64,000 nt of DNA, taken from assembly GCF_020382885.2 (NCBI RefSeq), contig NC_058512.1, positions 10,628,802 through 10,692,801 on the forward strand, written 5' to 3'. The stretch's first letter is position 1, and every line of letters begins with the position of its first letter. The position numbers and the translations under genes were made by a program. This document shows positions 1 through 26,800 of this stretch, piece by piece. The stretch comes from Scatophagus argus. Taxonomy: Eukaryota; Chordata; Actinopteri; Scatophagidae. Below the pieces are notes generated by a model. The model saw only the letters and a list, made by a program, of their open reading frames with translations. It did no database searches and was not told the origin of the DNA.

Positions 1-1895
1 CACAGTTTCGTGCCTGTGTTCCCAGTATAAGATGGGGTCATTTTTTTGTTTCTTCATGTTTTCACCTTAAATGTGAAGGGATTTTTAAAGTTGTGAGGCA
101 ACATTTGCATTAAAGACATTATATAACACTTATTTGGGAATTTGGTATGGAAAACCTTTTATAGCACATTAAAGATCAATAGATTAGAATAATTCTCCAG
201 TATTATATCTAATGTATTTTTTCCAACTGCAAGATAAAACTCAACAGTTGAGACACTGATATGAAAACAGCATAAGATGAATCAGAGAAGTTTAAACATG
301 GAAGTGAAGGAAGGCTGGATGCACATGAGCGGCAGCTACAAGATCTGAGAATACAGCATACAAAGGGCTTACAAATATGACAAAAGAGATAAACCATTCC
401 TCATCAATTTGTTCATTCTAGAAATATGAATAATATTTGATAATATTGGAAAAGTCTCACTCCAGTAATATAACTGGTGGCCACTTTTGTGTCAACAAAT
501 AACTGGAAACAGTTTCTCAATGTGTCCTGTGATGACCCGAGGGAGGGTTGGGTTATCATTAGTGGGCCATAATGCTTTATTTTTATTTACCCTGCTTGTC
601 AAGTTAAACATGTTGAGCTTTGGGAGTTGGTCAAGTTACTGCATGTATGTGTTTTGCACAGTTTTCTTGCCTTTCTTTTGTCTGTTTAAATTTTAACACT
701 TTACAGGAAATGTAGGTAATGTGCACTGTAGTACTGTAGGACGTGCATGGTGTAGTAATTGTTTGTATTACTGTATTGTTAGTATTTGCAGTGCTGAGTT
801 AGTTGCTTGCAGCTGTTAGAGTATGTTAATGTAGAGGTGCTTTGCAAGTCACTTGCTGGCTGTTGTTCTATGACTCAGTCATACTATTTGATAAATGCTT
901 TCATACATCGACTTATATTTTCATTTATTCCAGGTTCAGTGACATGTAATGTTCAGCCATTAACTCAGTTATACTGAATTGTTCAATTACATTCTGACAG
1001 AAAGTCAGAACGTTTCTATTCCACATCACGTCATCAACTCGCTTGAATGGCGCTTTGGTCAGTGAGTTAGTGTCTCTTTCCTGCTAAGTGGAAATGAAAA
1101 CTCATCTCTGACACTTTTATAATAAATAATAATAAAGGCTTTTTAAATGTCACTCAATTGTTATGCAGGAAGCATGCGTCTCTGTGTATGTAGATATGAG
1201 CGTCAGACAGGAAACTGCAGACAAAAGATTCATCTGACTGAGGTTCATCAGCATGGACACAGTGTTTCCGAGACTGGACGAGCTGTCTGTAGTTCCTTTG
1301 GCCCATTAATTGTCCCTTTGACTGACTGACTGCTTGTCTCACTGCTTTCATATCCAGCTGTTTTTCTCTTATTGTCACTTTAATTACATAATATTGTGAT
1401 CGCCAGACTAATGCATTGTATGTGTTTGACATGCCCTTGAAATTTACTCAGTTACAAATTGGAGGTTTGAGAACACAGATGATATTCATTTTGATGATAA
1501 TCAATACACAACATAAACATGTTATCCCTTAAACTCTTGTGACCAAGCTATGTATTAGTGATTATGAGTGGAACGTTTTACAGTTGGAAACTAAACCTGT
1601 CAGTGCTCTCTGGTGGACAAACTATGTAAGGAAGATACTGTTTCTAAATGACCTCCAACATATTTGGCATTTGTGGTACTGAAAATGTTTTGTTGCCTAT
1701 TATCCAACACAATATCACTGATGTCTCAGTCTTGCTCTAATATTCCATTTATTTGGTAATTTATTTGTTTATATACCTGACAGTGTTTTCTCAGCATTTA
1801 GTATTTCATGTTTGCTCTGGGCAGTGTCTCTATTTGGCTATAAAGGTCTGTTGTGCCTCATGATGTCCTCTGTGTCCTTTCTCCTGTGTGCGTAG
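1..1895. other. Non-coding start of window (probable plgrkt intron)
   Basis: I see no supported exon here. The plgrkt exon at 1896 begins in phase 0 at a point matching about residue 26 of the human protein, so the exon for the N-terminal ~25 residues should lie upstream. I searched this stretch by eye for it and did not find it, so it is probably before the window. Short open frames here match no family I know. Confidence 0.5.
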
Positions 1896-2062
1896 ATGGA
1901 ACGTCAGATCCTGATGCAGAACCAGATGAGAGAGAGACAGATGGCCATGCAGATTGCCTGGTCCAGAGAGTTTCTCAAATACTTTGGCACTTTCTTCGCA
2001 GTGGCTACCGTGGGACTCACCGTAGGGTGAGTTTTGCATGCAGCTGCTCCCTTGGGGTCACC

Positions 2063-2109
<47 letters not shown>

Positions 2110-3132
2110 AGTATTAATGCATAGTGACGAGAGTACTGCCATCGGCTTGAGAAGTGCAATCCTCACCGATCTGAGTCTTGACAGCTTCAGCATCAATCCA
2201 GTGGCCTTTAGGTGCAGCACCATGGCTGATGTTTTGTGGGTACTAGACTCAGTAGCTACATGAACTTTAACGATGTAGCCCTGTAGGTGGCGCTACAGCA
2301 ACACAACACATTTTGAAGTGGCTGTCACCCAGCGGTCATGAGTCTGAGTCACGTTCTACATTCTCAGGAATGTAAGTCAACATAGCAGTCTATTGTATCG
2401 AAGTGTGTAATTTAATCACAGGTTCAGATTCCTGTATTTAAACATAATTGTGTAACCTAAATAGGAATATGCACTATTGACGGTGAAAAATACTTAACTT
2501 TTCTTCTTGTTGTCTCTACACCTTTCTTCAGGGCCATCAAAAGAAAGAGACCATTCCTACTGGGTCCTATCATACCTCTCAGCTTCATACTTGCCTACCA
2601 GATGGACAGTGCCTATGGGACACTTGTTTATCGCATGAGAGGTAAGACTATGATCCAATCAGTGTTATCATCACGCCACATAAGCAAAGCTTTAATGCTG
2701 ACCTGAAGAAATAAGTGTTATGCATTTTGCTTCACATTAACATTTTGCATACAATTTATGCTTCTGTCGTGAAACCAGAAATGACAGCAGCTTCAAACAA
2801 AATACAGTTTTCACAGACAGCCCTTTTTTCCAAAATTGATTTGACTTTCAGCCACATTTTGCTGAAGTGTAATGTCTGTATTACAAAAGTTAAATGTTTT
2901 TTGGGGTGTGTCAACAACATGTACATTTACTAAAAATAAACAAACTAAAACCATCTGTAATACAAATATGCTAAACCTCATTTTGTTTCCCTTTATATCT
3001 TTAGGGGAGGCTGAGAGTATCATGGTGTCTGAACATGACCGTCTGGACTTGCCTCACGGGACTCCGACTTTCGATAGCATCGAGAAGGCCCGACGTGCTC
3101 GAAGCAGCCTCACCTCCTTTTTGGAGAAATGA
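1896..3132 (+). CDS. plgrkt: Plasminogen receptor (KT), 5'-partial
   Basis: Plg-RKT is a small integral membrane protein whose C-terminal lysine binds plasminogen at the cell surface and promotes its activation. Three coding exons are read: 1896-2026, 2532-2641 and 3005-3132, each with AG acceptor and GT donor and with phases that join. They give 122 residues, equal to human residues 26-147. The first exon carries MQNQMRERQMAMQIAWSREF, almost identical to human, followed by the first hydrophobic segment; the second has a basic KRKR turn and the second hydrophobic segment (PLSFILAY); the third ends FLEK, so the key C-terminal lysine is kept. The N-terminal exon is missing and probably lies before the window. 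The gene lies next to rln and jak2, as in human 9p24, which supports the name. Confidence 0.93.
2065..2103. repeat. (CA)n microsatellite in plgrkt intron
   Basis: About 18 uninterrupted CA units start roughly 40 bases after the splice donor of the first visible plgrkt exon. Confidence 0.95.
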
Positions 3133-4349
3133 CATGTTGGTTATTTGAAAGAAAATCAGGATCGTCCAGTTCATGCATTCACCCATACTGCTTTTATTTA
3201 AAGGTACGCTCTGCAGGATTTTCCTAAAACAACAGTTTATAGACTCATGTGAAAATATTCCCACTCAGTCATCACTTACGGTGCTCTGGACATGTGTGGC
3301 AGTGTCTGCATCTGCAGAGGGTCAGCACATTTCAACTGTGGGTTTACAAACTGCGTCCAGTACATCCTGCATAGAATACCTTTAATTATGGACATAATGT
3401 CAAATACCACCTGCCTTTTGAACATTACCGAGTCTATAGTTTGCACTAATTTGTAAACACGGGGCTATATAAATAGTTATTGTTTTATATCATGAGCGTC
3501 AATTCAAACTAGTCTCAGTATTTAAATCCCAAAACCAGATTACATACTAATACTGTACAGTTTACCAAAAACACCAACAAATTTCATCATTTCATGCTTA
3601 CATGTCAGATGTTAAATTGCAACTTTGGAAAGCTGCTGCCACTTATACTTCATAAAAACACATCACAATGGTTTTTTTTTTTTTTAAAAATATGGATTTT
3701 CTTTTTATTTTACAACATTTGTTGGAGCTGTTTCACCACCACATAGAAATTTTTCTGACTGAGCACAGCTATGTAGTACAAACCAGCAACACACTCAACA
3801 GTCATGTTTCATTTGCTGTCTTGTCTGAGTATAATTTCGTTAATATTTTTCCTATTCCTATAGATGCTAGAAAGGCTCCCATACACCCTTACACTGACAT
3901 GAGCCTTACACAGGACACAATACCCACATTAGATATCAGACACTTCCTGCCAGGCAGGTAACTGGTGCACTCATTGCTCAAATGGACCGGATAGTCAAAG
4001 CAGCTAAAGAACGATCATTAAAAAATGTTACTTTATGTTATAATTGTAATTCTAAAGTTTCTCAGCACATCAGACATTTGTCTTGAAAGGTTGTTATTCC
4101 TTCAAACTGTATGACTGAAACTTTTCGTCATCTGAAATGAAAGAGACGAGTTAATTTGCCGAGTTGGAATTTCAGTGCTAAGAAAATTTTCACCAAAGCT
4201 GTAATTAGCATTGGTGCATCTGGAACTATTGTCACAGTAGTATTCAAAGGATGTTAAATATTACACGGTGCTCATATTCATGCAGTATGCTATTTGCCAT
4301 CATTTTTAAAATTTGGCGAAATGGAAAGTATATTTATAAATCCAATAAA
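3133..4349 (+). other. Probable plgrkt 3' UTR with AATAAA at 4344
   Basis: No coding potential is seen after the plgrkt stop. An AATAAA signal lies at 4344-4349, about 1.2 kb downstream, in AT-rich DNA. The length of the UTR is inferred only from this signal; an earlier variant signal could be used. Confidence 0.4.
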
Positions 4350-4985
4350 AAAATATATCACAAAGACTTTCCCTTCTCCAACTGTCTTCTGTGACAAGGT
4401 GCTATTTTGGTGCAAATCTAATACCTTGACTAAACATCAAACCACCTGTTTTTTTTTTTTACAAAGACGGACACATTGTTAATAGAATCGTTGACCATTT
4501 ACCGTCTTAATATCTTCATTCTGAAACGTACAAGATGTCATACAAGCCTTCATATCACCTCAAAAGCGTCACTCCAAACCAGTCCATGAGTAATATGCAC
4601 ACTCGAACTTCACATCAAAATGATTCCCCTAATATTAACAGCAAAAAGGAAATAACTCCAAGTACGTCATTGTCATCAATCTAAATGACGCGTGTGTGAG
4701 AGGGAGAAGGAGGGAGTGGGAGGGAGAGGGTTGGGGTCGAGCGCTTAAGTTCGGTGAAGGACCACAGAGCGAAAGAGAAGAGAAAACCAAAGACCACTCT
4801 GCAGCACAAGACAGACTAACAGAAGCGTCTTTTACAACTTCAACATTTGGCTCAACAGGCTGCAACAGAACAGACAATCAGGAAGCCATCGGGATTTGAA
4901 GCGGCGATCAGATCGGAGGTGGAGCTCAGCTGACCCCCATCCCTTGTGCGGCGCAAACCACCAGTTTCAGGACAAGTGGGAAAAA
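4350..4985 (+). promoter_or_regulatory. rln 5' flank and probable 5' UTR
   Basis: This gap between the plgrkt 3' end and the rln start codon holds a GA-rich stretch (about 4696-4735) followed by sequence continuous with the rln reading frame. An in-frame ATG at 4896 would add 30 residues of mostly charged sequence before the signal peptide, so I treat 4896-4985 as 5' UTR. I see no clear TATA box and the start site is not determined. Confidence 0.4.
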
Positions 4986-6085
4986 ATGCTCTGCAGACTG
5001 ACTCTTGCTGTTGCCATGGTGTGTGTCGGTGGCATATGCAACTGTGTGCAGGCCGATCTGATGAGCAGACTGATCATACCGAGGGACTACGGGGTGAAAC
5101 TGTGTGGGCGAGAGTTCATCAGAGCAGTCATTTTCACCTGCGGTGGCTCCCGGTGGAGGCGATCCGCAGAGGGTGACTTGGGTGAGTACTGTTCAAGAGT
5201 TACTGCACTGTGAGTTCACTGCTTAATTTATGTACACTAATTGGACAAGTGTTCATCTATTAATAGCTGTACAACATTTTTTTCCATGTATCCAGACAAT
5301 TCTTGTTTATACAAGATAACATGTTATAACATGTTTAGAAATATATTCTGATGTGGCCAAGGTGTAATGTAAGAAAATGATTTCTCAGGAAGATGATTGA
5401 AGAGGTGAGGAAGCAGTGCACCATCAGGGAGCTGTAATAGATTGCTTTGTTAATTCATGAAGGGCATGCTAGATGTTGAGTGAAAAAATATGGGGTGTCC
5501 ACAGGGTTGCAATCTGGCAATCAGGCAGTTGATTGACAGAGCCTCATATTTTCAGTCAGCTCACGTTCAACAGTAATTGGACATAATATGAAAACCTTTT
5601 GGTTCATAATTAGATTAATTCCTGTGTCGACAGATCTTCAACAAGCACCTTTTGATGGCATGTTCCTTAGTACAACTCAAGGTGTGTTAAGCAAATGATA
5701 TACAGAATATTATTTAATATGATATTCAACTTTTTTGTCTCCAGATCCCTTCCAGTGGAGTTCCCTCCGTGACATTACAGTGGAGAACAACCAGCACACC
5801 TGGCAACCAGGCGCAGAGCTCACAGATGACCCCTCTCCTCGCCATGTTGCCTCATCTTACTCCCTGGCAGACCTCCTGGCTCTTTACGGGCAGCGGCAGT
5901 CACTGAGTGACTTGGTCCCTCTGGAGGCGTCACAGCCATCCACGGTTTTGAGTGAGCAAGACGAGAACCCAGCTGCACCTGACCGGCCCATACAGAGTAA
6001 GAAGAAGAGGAACTTTTCTTTAGGTGTGGCAGGAAAGTGCTGTAACCAGGGCTGTACAAAAAATGACATTGGACGCTTGTGCTGA
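4986..6085 (+). CDS. rln: Relaxin family peptide prohormone
   Basis: This is a secreted two-chain hormone of the insulin/relaxin superfamily that signals through RXFP receptors. Two exons (4986-5181 and 5745-6085, intron phase 1) encode 178 residues. Residues 1-23 form a signal peptide. The B chain ends near Trp57: Cys40 and Cys52 are 11 residues apart, the receptor motif RxxxRxxI is Arg42-Arg46-Ile49, and the chain ends GGSRW before Arg-Arg. A C-peptide of about 90 residues follows. KKKR (151-154) is a furin-type site before the 24-residue A chain, which has CC-x3-C-x8-C (Cys164, 165, 169, 178). The single intron falls in the C-peptide, as is usual in this family. The chains look relaxin-3-like, but the position between plgrkt and jak2 is that of RLN1/RLN2 in human, so I call the teleost rln ortholog; rln3 is the alternative. 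Confidence 0.92.
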
Positions 6086-6430
6086 GGCAGGGAGGAGGGG
6101 TGGGCGATGGCCGAGGGGTCGTGACATGAAGACGAGCAACAATGGACAGTGTACAGTTGTGGAAAGGTGTGGGAGGTAAAATATGGAGGACAGTAAATTC
6201 ACATCTGCTGTTTAATTGGCCCTAGTTAGCTATTTCCACAGAATAGACAAAGCATAGTGACGACTAAGAGTCATCACAACACACCGTCATGTCTCTCTGT
6301 CATGTTGTCTCCCTCTCGTATTATTCTCCGTCACTTGTCTGATACTTTGTTTATATAAAAAGACCTTGTACTGTATTTCACCCTTTCAGCATCACTGACA
6401 ATAAATTTTAAATACTGTGTTCATATGAAA
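6086..6430 (+). other. rln 3' UTR with poly(A) signal
   Basis: An AATAAA at 6400-6405, about 315 bases after the rln stop codon and followed by TG-rich sequence, is the likely end of the rln transcript. Confidence 0.65.
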
Positions 6431-8947
6431 TGTTGAGCAGCAGCATCTATGCACACGACACGATTATGTGCGTGCAAAGGATGTGGAGCAATAAGCAGCA
6501 TCCGTGTTCTCGCCTGCAGACTGTGTGACTAAACGAGGTTCATACTAGCACAGGCCAATATCACACATTACTGTCATTTAGGTTGCTGTGAACTTATTGC
6601 TGGCCTCTGTTCACAACATTACACCTGCCTGAACATTTTCTGTCAACACCCTGAGGACAGTACTGCAGCACATTTTTTTTTTTTTGTTTTTCCTTTAACC
6701 CTTTCTGATGCAGCACAAGACCCCAAAATATCATCTGTGGTCTAAACGGAGAAAGAAAATTTTCCAACATTGTGTACAATACCAAATTGTGACTAGGAAA
6801 AAAAAAAAATCAGCTCCTCAAAGATTTTTCAGCTGTCTGATTGAAGCTGATGCAAAGCCACATTTGGTTAAAATAAATAAATAAACATTTTAAAACACCT
6901 GGAATTTGATACATGTCACTCTTAAATATTTTCATTTACGCATGCTTGATGTGGCTTCACGGCAGCTTCAAGACAAGAGGAGGCTCAATGTCATCAGAAC
7001 TCAGTCGAAAAAATAAAACTTAAATAAATGTTAAGAAGGACCACCGGTTCAATCTGGTTAAATATCATTTATACTTTCTGAAAATCTTTGGATAAAAAAA
7101 AAACAAAAAAAAATATGCATATTTCACAAAATACTCATATTTGGTCTCACACATCAATGCATGTCTTACAATAATACTTGTATGAGTAAAAAACATAACC
7201 CGTTAGGTGGCAACATTTTCCATCATAGGCATGATAGCAACTCTGAAACAACTTCACACTCTGAACAGTCTGAACAGACTTAACGTTACAAACAAAACAT
7301 TCAGATGATCGAGATCATCTGTATCAACACTACCGTGAAGTTAGGGAGTAGGAGCTTACAGACACACTGTAAGTGAGAAAACATGGCTATTTACAGTGAC
7401 ACGTCTTAGCGATGTGAGAGGGCATCAAGTCTTTGACATTTGGTGTATGAATGTTCACAGGGCCCGCTTTTTATGGTATGAAAGAAAGATGCCATGTCGC
7501 AAATTTGATTCTGTTTATGTAGGGTTTCCTCTCACCAGTCTCAAATCACAAATAACAACCGAACTGCCATTCATCCGTTGGTAACACTTGGTATTTAGCT
7601 AAAAAAAAACCCTAACCACTGATACATTTGTGACTGACCCTGTAATATACATTTTGGCATATACTCAACATATAAATACTGCATGCTCTTTAAATGAAAA
7701 TGAAAAACAATGACATGAACAGAAGTCAAGTAGTTTTTAAAGAAAACCATGGCAACATGTCACTGAAGTAAATAAAAGCACCTCCCTTCATTAGTTTTTC
7801 TCAATCTTCAGTATCATCATTTCCCGAGCTTGTTTCCTTCTGTGATACTGTATGAACCCATGACGCAACACAAGATTTCTCAGACAGATCAATGAGCAGT
7901 TATTGCAGTCTCTCTTGTATATTTCATTGTTTCCCACACTGCATGAAAAGATGTAAACAAATAACAGATGATATGTGTTAAGGCTGGTCGTGATTATGCA
8001 GACTGTAAAGTCATGGCAAACTTACAAGTGAAAACGTGACTCTGTGTGATTCTCCTGTTGTTTCGTCAGGTCGGGAACACACAGAACTATCCTCAATGTG
8101 CAACAAATATGAGTAAAAACACAGAGTCCAGTGTGACCACAGATATCAGACACAAAAGCACTTCTTGAGGTCGTCATACAGGGTCCCCTTGTGAAAGAAG
8201 TGCAGCTGCTTTACATTTATGGTTGGTACTTTATCAGTCTGAAGACTGTCAACCACAAGACTGTCCAGGTGTCAGCAGGAAGAACTCTGCCCAGCTTCGG
8301 CCCTTCTGGAAAAGCTCATGTGCACATGAGCTGTGCAGTGAGGTTCAGGTGTGCAGTTAGATGGCTGACAGTCTGTTAAGGATCCTATGTCCTCTTTGGT
8401 GAAGCTAAATAAGCTGCTGCTCATTTCACATAAAAAGGAAAAAAATGTACAAAATCAAAGTACTGAGCATTAATGAAGTATTTTTGGTACTACTACTGGC
8501 TTTAAGGCTTTCACATTCAGTATACGTTAATGAAAGTAGAAAAAAAAAGGATTCTTAAAAAAACCCATTGTCCATGACTATTGTCAACTTCAATCTGTAA
8601 AATACAAAATGTACAAATAACACAATAAAAATAATTTATCCCATAATGAAATGACCTTAAAGGCATTAGAAATGATCCTTTGTTTTGTGTCTGAGCCACA
8701 TGTAGTGTACTAACTAATAACATCCTTTGTGTACTACTTTGTGTACTCCTGTGGCCATAGAAACAAATGGGTTATCATGATGTTGGCTGACAGAAATGCA
8801 GAGCACCAGTGGAAAGACGTAGTTTTGAGACCAGTGACTGCATCACTGCTGACATCTTAAAGACATTCACTGTCCTGATAAGACCTGTGAGGACTGTCTC
8901 CCAGGGAGTCAACAACTAAAGGTCAGAGGTTCAGGGATCAATGCTGC
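6431..8947 (-). other. Intergenic and probable jak2 3' UTR
   Basis: This gap lies between convergent rln and jak2. I see no exon, only AT-rich sequence with several A runs. Part of it next to 8947 must be jak2 3' UTR on the minus strand, but I could not single out its poly(A) signal. Confidence 0.45.
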
Positions 8948-23785
<14,838 letters not shown>

Positions 23786-23809
23786 GTGCTGTTTGAAAAA
23801 AACATCCAC
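23786..23809 (-). other. jak2 5' UTR part of first coding exon
   Basis: On the minus strand, TCCTGTGGCAG followed by GTGGATG gives a plausible splice acceptor, so the exon carrying the start codon probably begins at 23809, leaving 24 bases of 5' UTR. The upstream open frame is continuous, but homology to JAK2 starts at the ATG at 23785. Confidence 0.5.
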
Positions 23810-26800
23810 CTGCCACAGGACATGAAACAAAACACAGATAAGAGTTGACCTTCAACATCAGCATGCTAACATGCTTACAATGCCAAAGCTAATGTATATT
23901 ATTGAGTATAAACCAAAGCACCAGACAAATAAAAATTATGACCCAATGATGACAACAGACACATTTAATGTGACTGAAGTTTTTGTATATGATAAAACAA
24001 TAACCAAAAGATGAAATAAAGATGATAGGCTACAGCTGTTTAATTTAAATGTGGAGGAAGATCAAGAGTTAAGCTTGGATATAGATATTTATTTCTGATC
24101 TGTTCACTCCAATTTGCACATAATCCTAAAATACTGTTAGCTGCATCTATCAGCAACAGACACTGGTACATTTTTGGAACACTGGCTGATTCAGAGTTTA
24201 CTGCTTTCATTCACAACTCAGCTATTCCAGCATTTTCCCTGAAAGGTTACTTGGTCTTGTTGTGGAAAACTTACGCTATAGTTTCCCTTGGCTATTGATC
24301 CCTGCTCTCATTACCACATGATCACATGCAGTATATGTTCCTGAATATTTCAGGGATAGATTGCATGTGTGAAAAGGGTTTAAGTGACAGTATTTAGATA
24401 GACCTTGTACTATGGCCACTAGGCTTTATGGTCCTTTCATGCTTCAATATGCATCAGTGATATCAATACAAGTTTCTCTTATGTAAATTCAGATTATCAG
24501 CTCTGTAGTTCTGTTGCCATAAATAGCAATGATATTGTAATTTGACTATCTCTTTGTGAAAATATAAACACCCCACTCTTTATGCATTCTTCTGGCTTAC
24601 AGCCAAGAGTGATAGTGTCAGTGATAATGGTCAAAAACCAGAAAGAGGAAGTACAACAGCATAAACACAAACATAACATAAACAAACAGCACAAATACTA
24701 CCAGGAGATAATAAACAACGTATGCAACAATATACTGTGGATAATACTAAAGCAAGTGTACCTCAACAACAAAAGGGCCCGTTAAAAAAAAAAAAAAAAA
24801 AGAAATTACCACTGTACATGTTTACAACATTTAAGTTTGCATGTACACTCTATAGACAAAAGCATTGGAACACCTCACCATCACACCAACAGGGACATTA
24901 ATGACACTGCATTCTAAATACAAACTAGCGTTGCAGCTATACACAGCTTCCACTCTTCTGGGAAGGTTTTCCACAAAATTCTGGAGCGTTTCTGGGGAAA
25001 TTTTTGCCCATTCATGCAGTAAAGCAATAGTGAAGTCTAGAACTGATGTCAGATGAAAAGGCCTGGCTCGCAAGCGCCGTTTCAGTTCATCCCAGAGGTA
25101 ATGCAGCAAACTCATCCACCATGTCTTTATGGACCTTGCTTTGTGCAATTGGACACAGTCATGGTGGAATAGAGAAGGGCCTTCCCCAAAGTGTTGCCAT
25201 AAAGTAGGAAGCATAGCATTGTTCAAAAAGTCCTGGTATGCTGGAGCATTAAGATCTCCCTGAAAAAGAATCCTGTAAAGAGGTCTGATACTTTTGTCTA
25301 TATAGTTTATCTACAACATTCAGTTTTCCTAAGGATTTAGTGTCACATTGGCTGGGGTCCAACATGAACATGACAGCAACACTTTGAAAAGTGGTTACAA
25401 ATGAACATGAGCAAAGAGAAAGAGGGACTTTTCAGAAATGGGCTTGTGTAGATGTAGGGCTATATTAAAGCAGATGAAAGCCAAAAGCATTTATTTTATT
25501 TTCCGGCCAGAGCATTTTTCCTAGTAAACGGTGTAGATTTTCAGCAAGAAAAAATGATGGACCGTTTAACAGTTTTTCTGTTTTTCCCTGAAGAAATTCC
25601 AGAGATATTGCTTTCACAAGAATTGCACAGATGATTGGACAATGTGAAAACATAATGTCTCTATCACCTGCGCAGAGGCACTAAAACACATGAACAAAAA
25701 ATTATGTTACTGTTTTGGTCTATAAGCACTCAGCAGGTGAGGCAGAACATTAAAGGTGCTAAATAGTTGACTTTTAATATATTTAAGTAGAAGGTCTGCA
25801 CATTTACAGGAATACACACCCAAAACGTTTATCATAGAGCAGACAGGCAGAGAGTTAGACGAGTTCCTTGCTGAGTCTTATCTGTGCCTTGGTGCTGTTT
25901 GAGGTCAGAGCTATCAGCTCGCACACATTTTGTCCTAAGTGGCTGTTCTGCTCCAATACTGGCTGCTGATGTCACCTCTTTAGTCGGCCTCTGGACAGTT
26001 TACACCTACCAACCAACTGCTTTGCTTGAATCAAGTTTGGATCAAGTTCTATATTTGGCAGCTAAAATCATTGACAGCTCAGAAATCATCAAGGAAAAGC
26101 CGGAATCTAAAGCTATGTTGCTTCTCTGCAAAATTAGTCGGGAACTTTCTTAAATAAAGTGACCTCACAGCTGGCCGAAGCCCGGACAACATCTTTCCCA
26201 ACCAGAACACCCACCCAGTACAGTGCTTGGTTGGCTGTATTTCAGCACACATATCTTTCTAATAGGTCTTTTTCCACATTCCAACACTTCAGTTTATCAA
26301 AAAGCAAGTTTAAAAAAAATAAGAATGCAGTAAAAATGTGCATTGATAGAGAAAACTCTCACCATATCACGGTGAGGCAAAAGGGTGGTCTGCACATTGT
26401 CTATCTACTCAGCATTCCAAAGTACAAGCTGCACAGAGTCAAGCCACAGGGGTACTGTTCAGTGCTGTAGCAAATACTCAACATATTTATTTCTTTGTCT
26501 GAAGCAGTATGAAACTGTAAGAGTGTGAAAACAATCAATGACACCAAACAAAACCACATAATGCCTTAGTTTCAGATGATTTGAGTCACCTTGGTCAGAC
26601 CATTAAAATTTTAAATACCAATTAAAATCACCAACCTAATTCCTCTTAAATTTTTGGAAAGGAAAAACTTGAGATCTCACAGTTGTGCTCCCCTTGCACA
26701 ACCTCAATATATACTCAATACAATGCTTTGATCTCTGTCCATGTTGGAATCGGCATTATTAATATCTTACGGCAAAGCAAATGCAATAAGCATGGAAAAC

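Noticed and set aside
4896..4985. Upstream in-frame ATG of rln
   Set aside because: It would put 30 mostly polar and charged residues before the signal peptide; the ATG at 4986 gives a normal secreted precursor.
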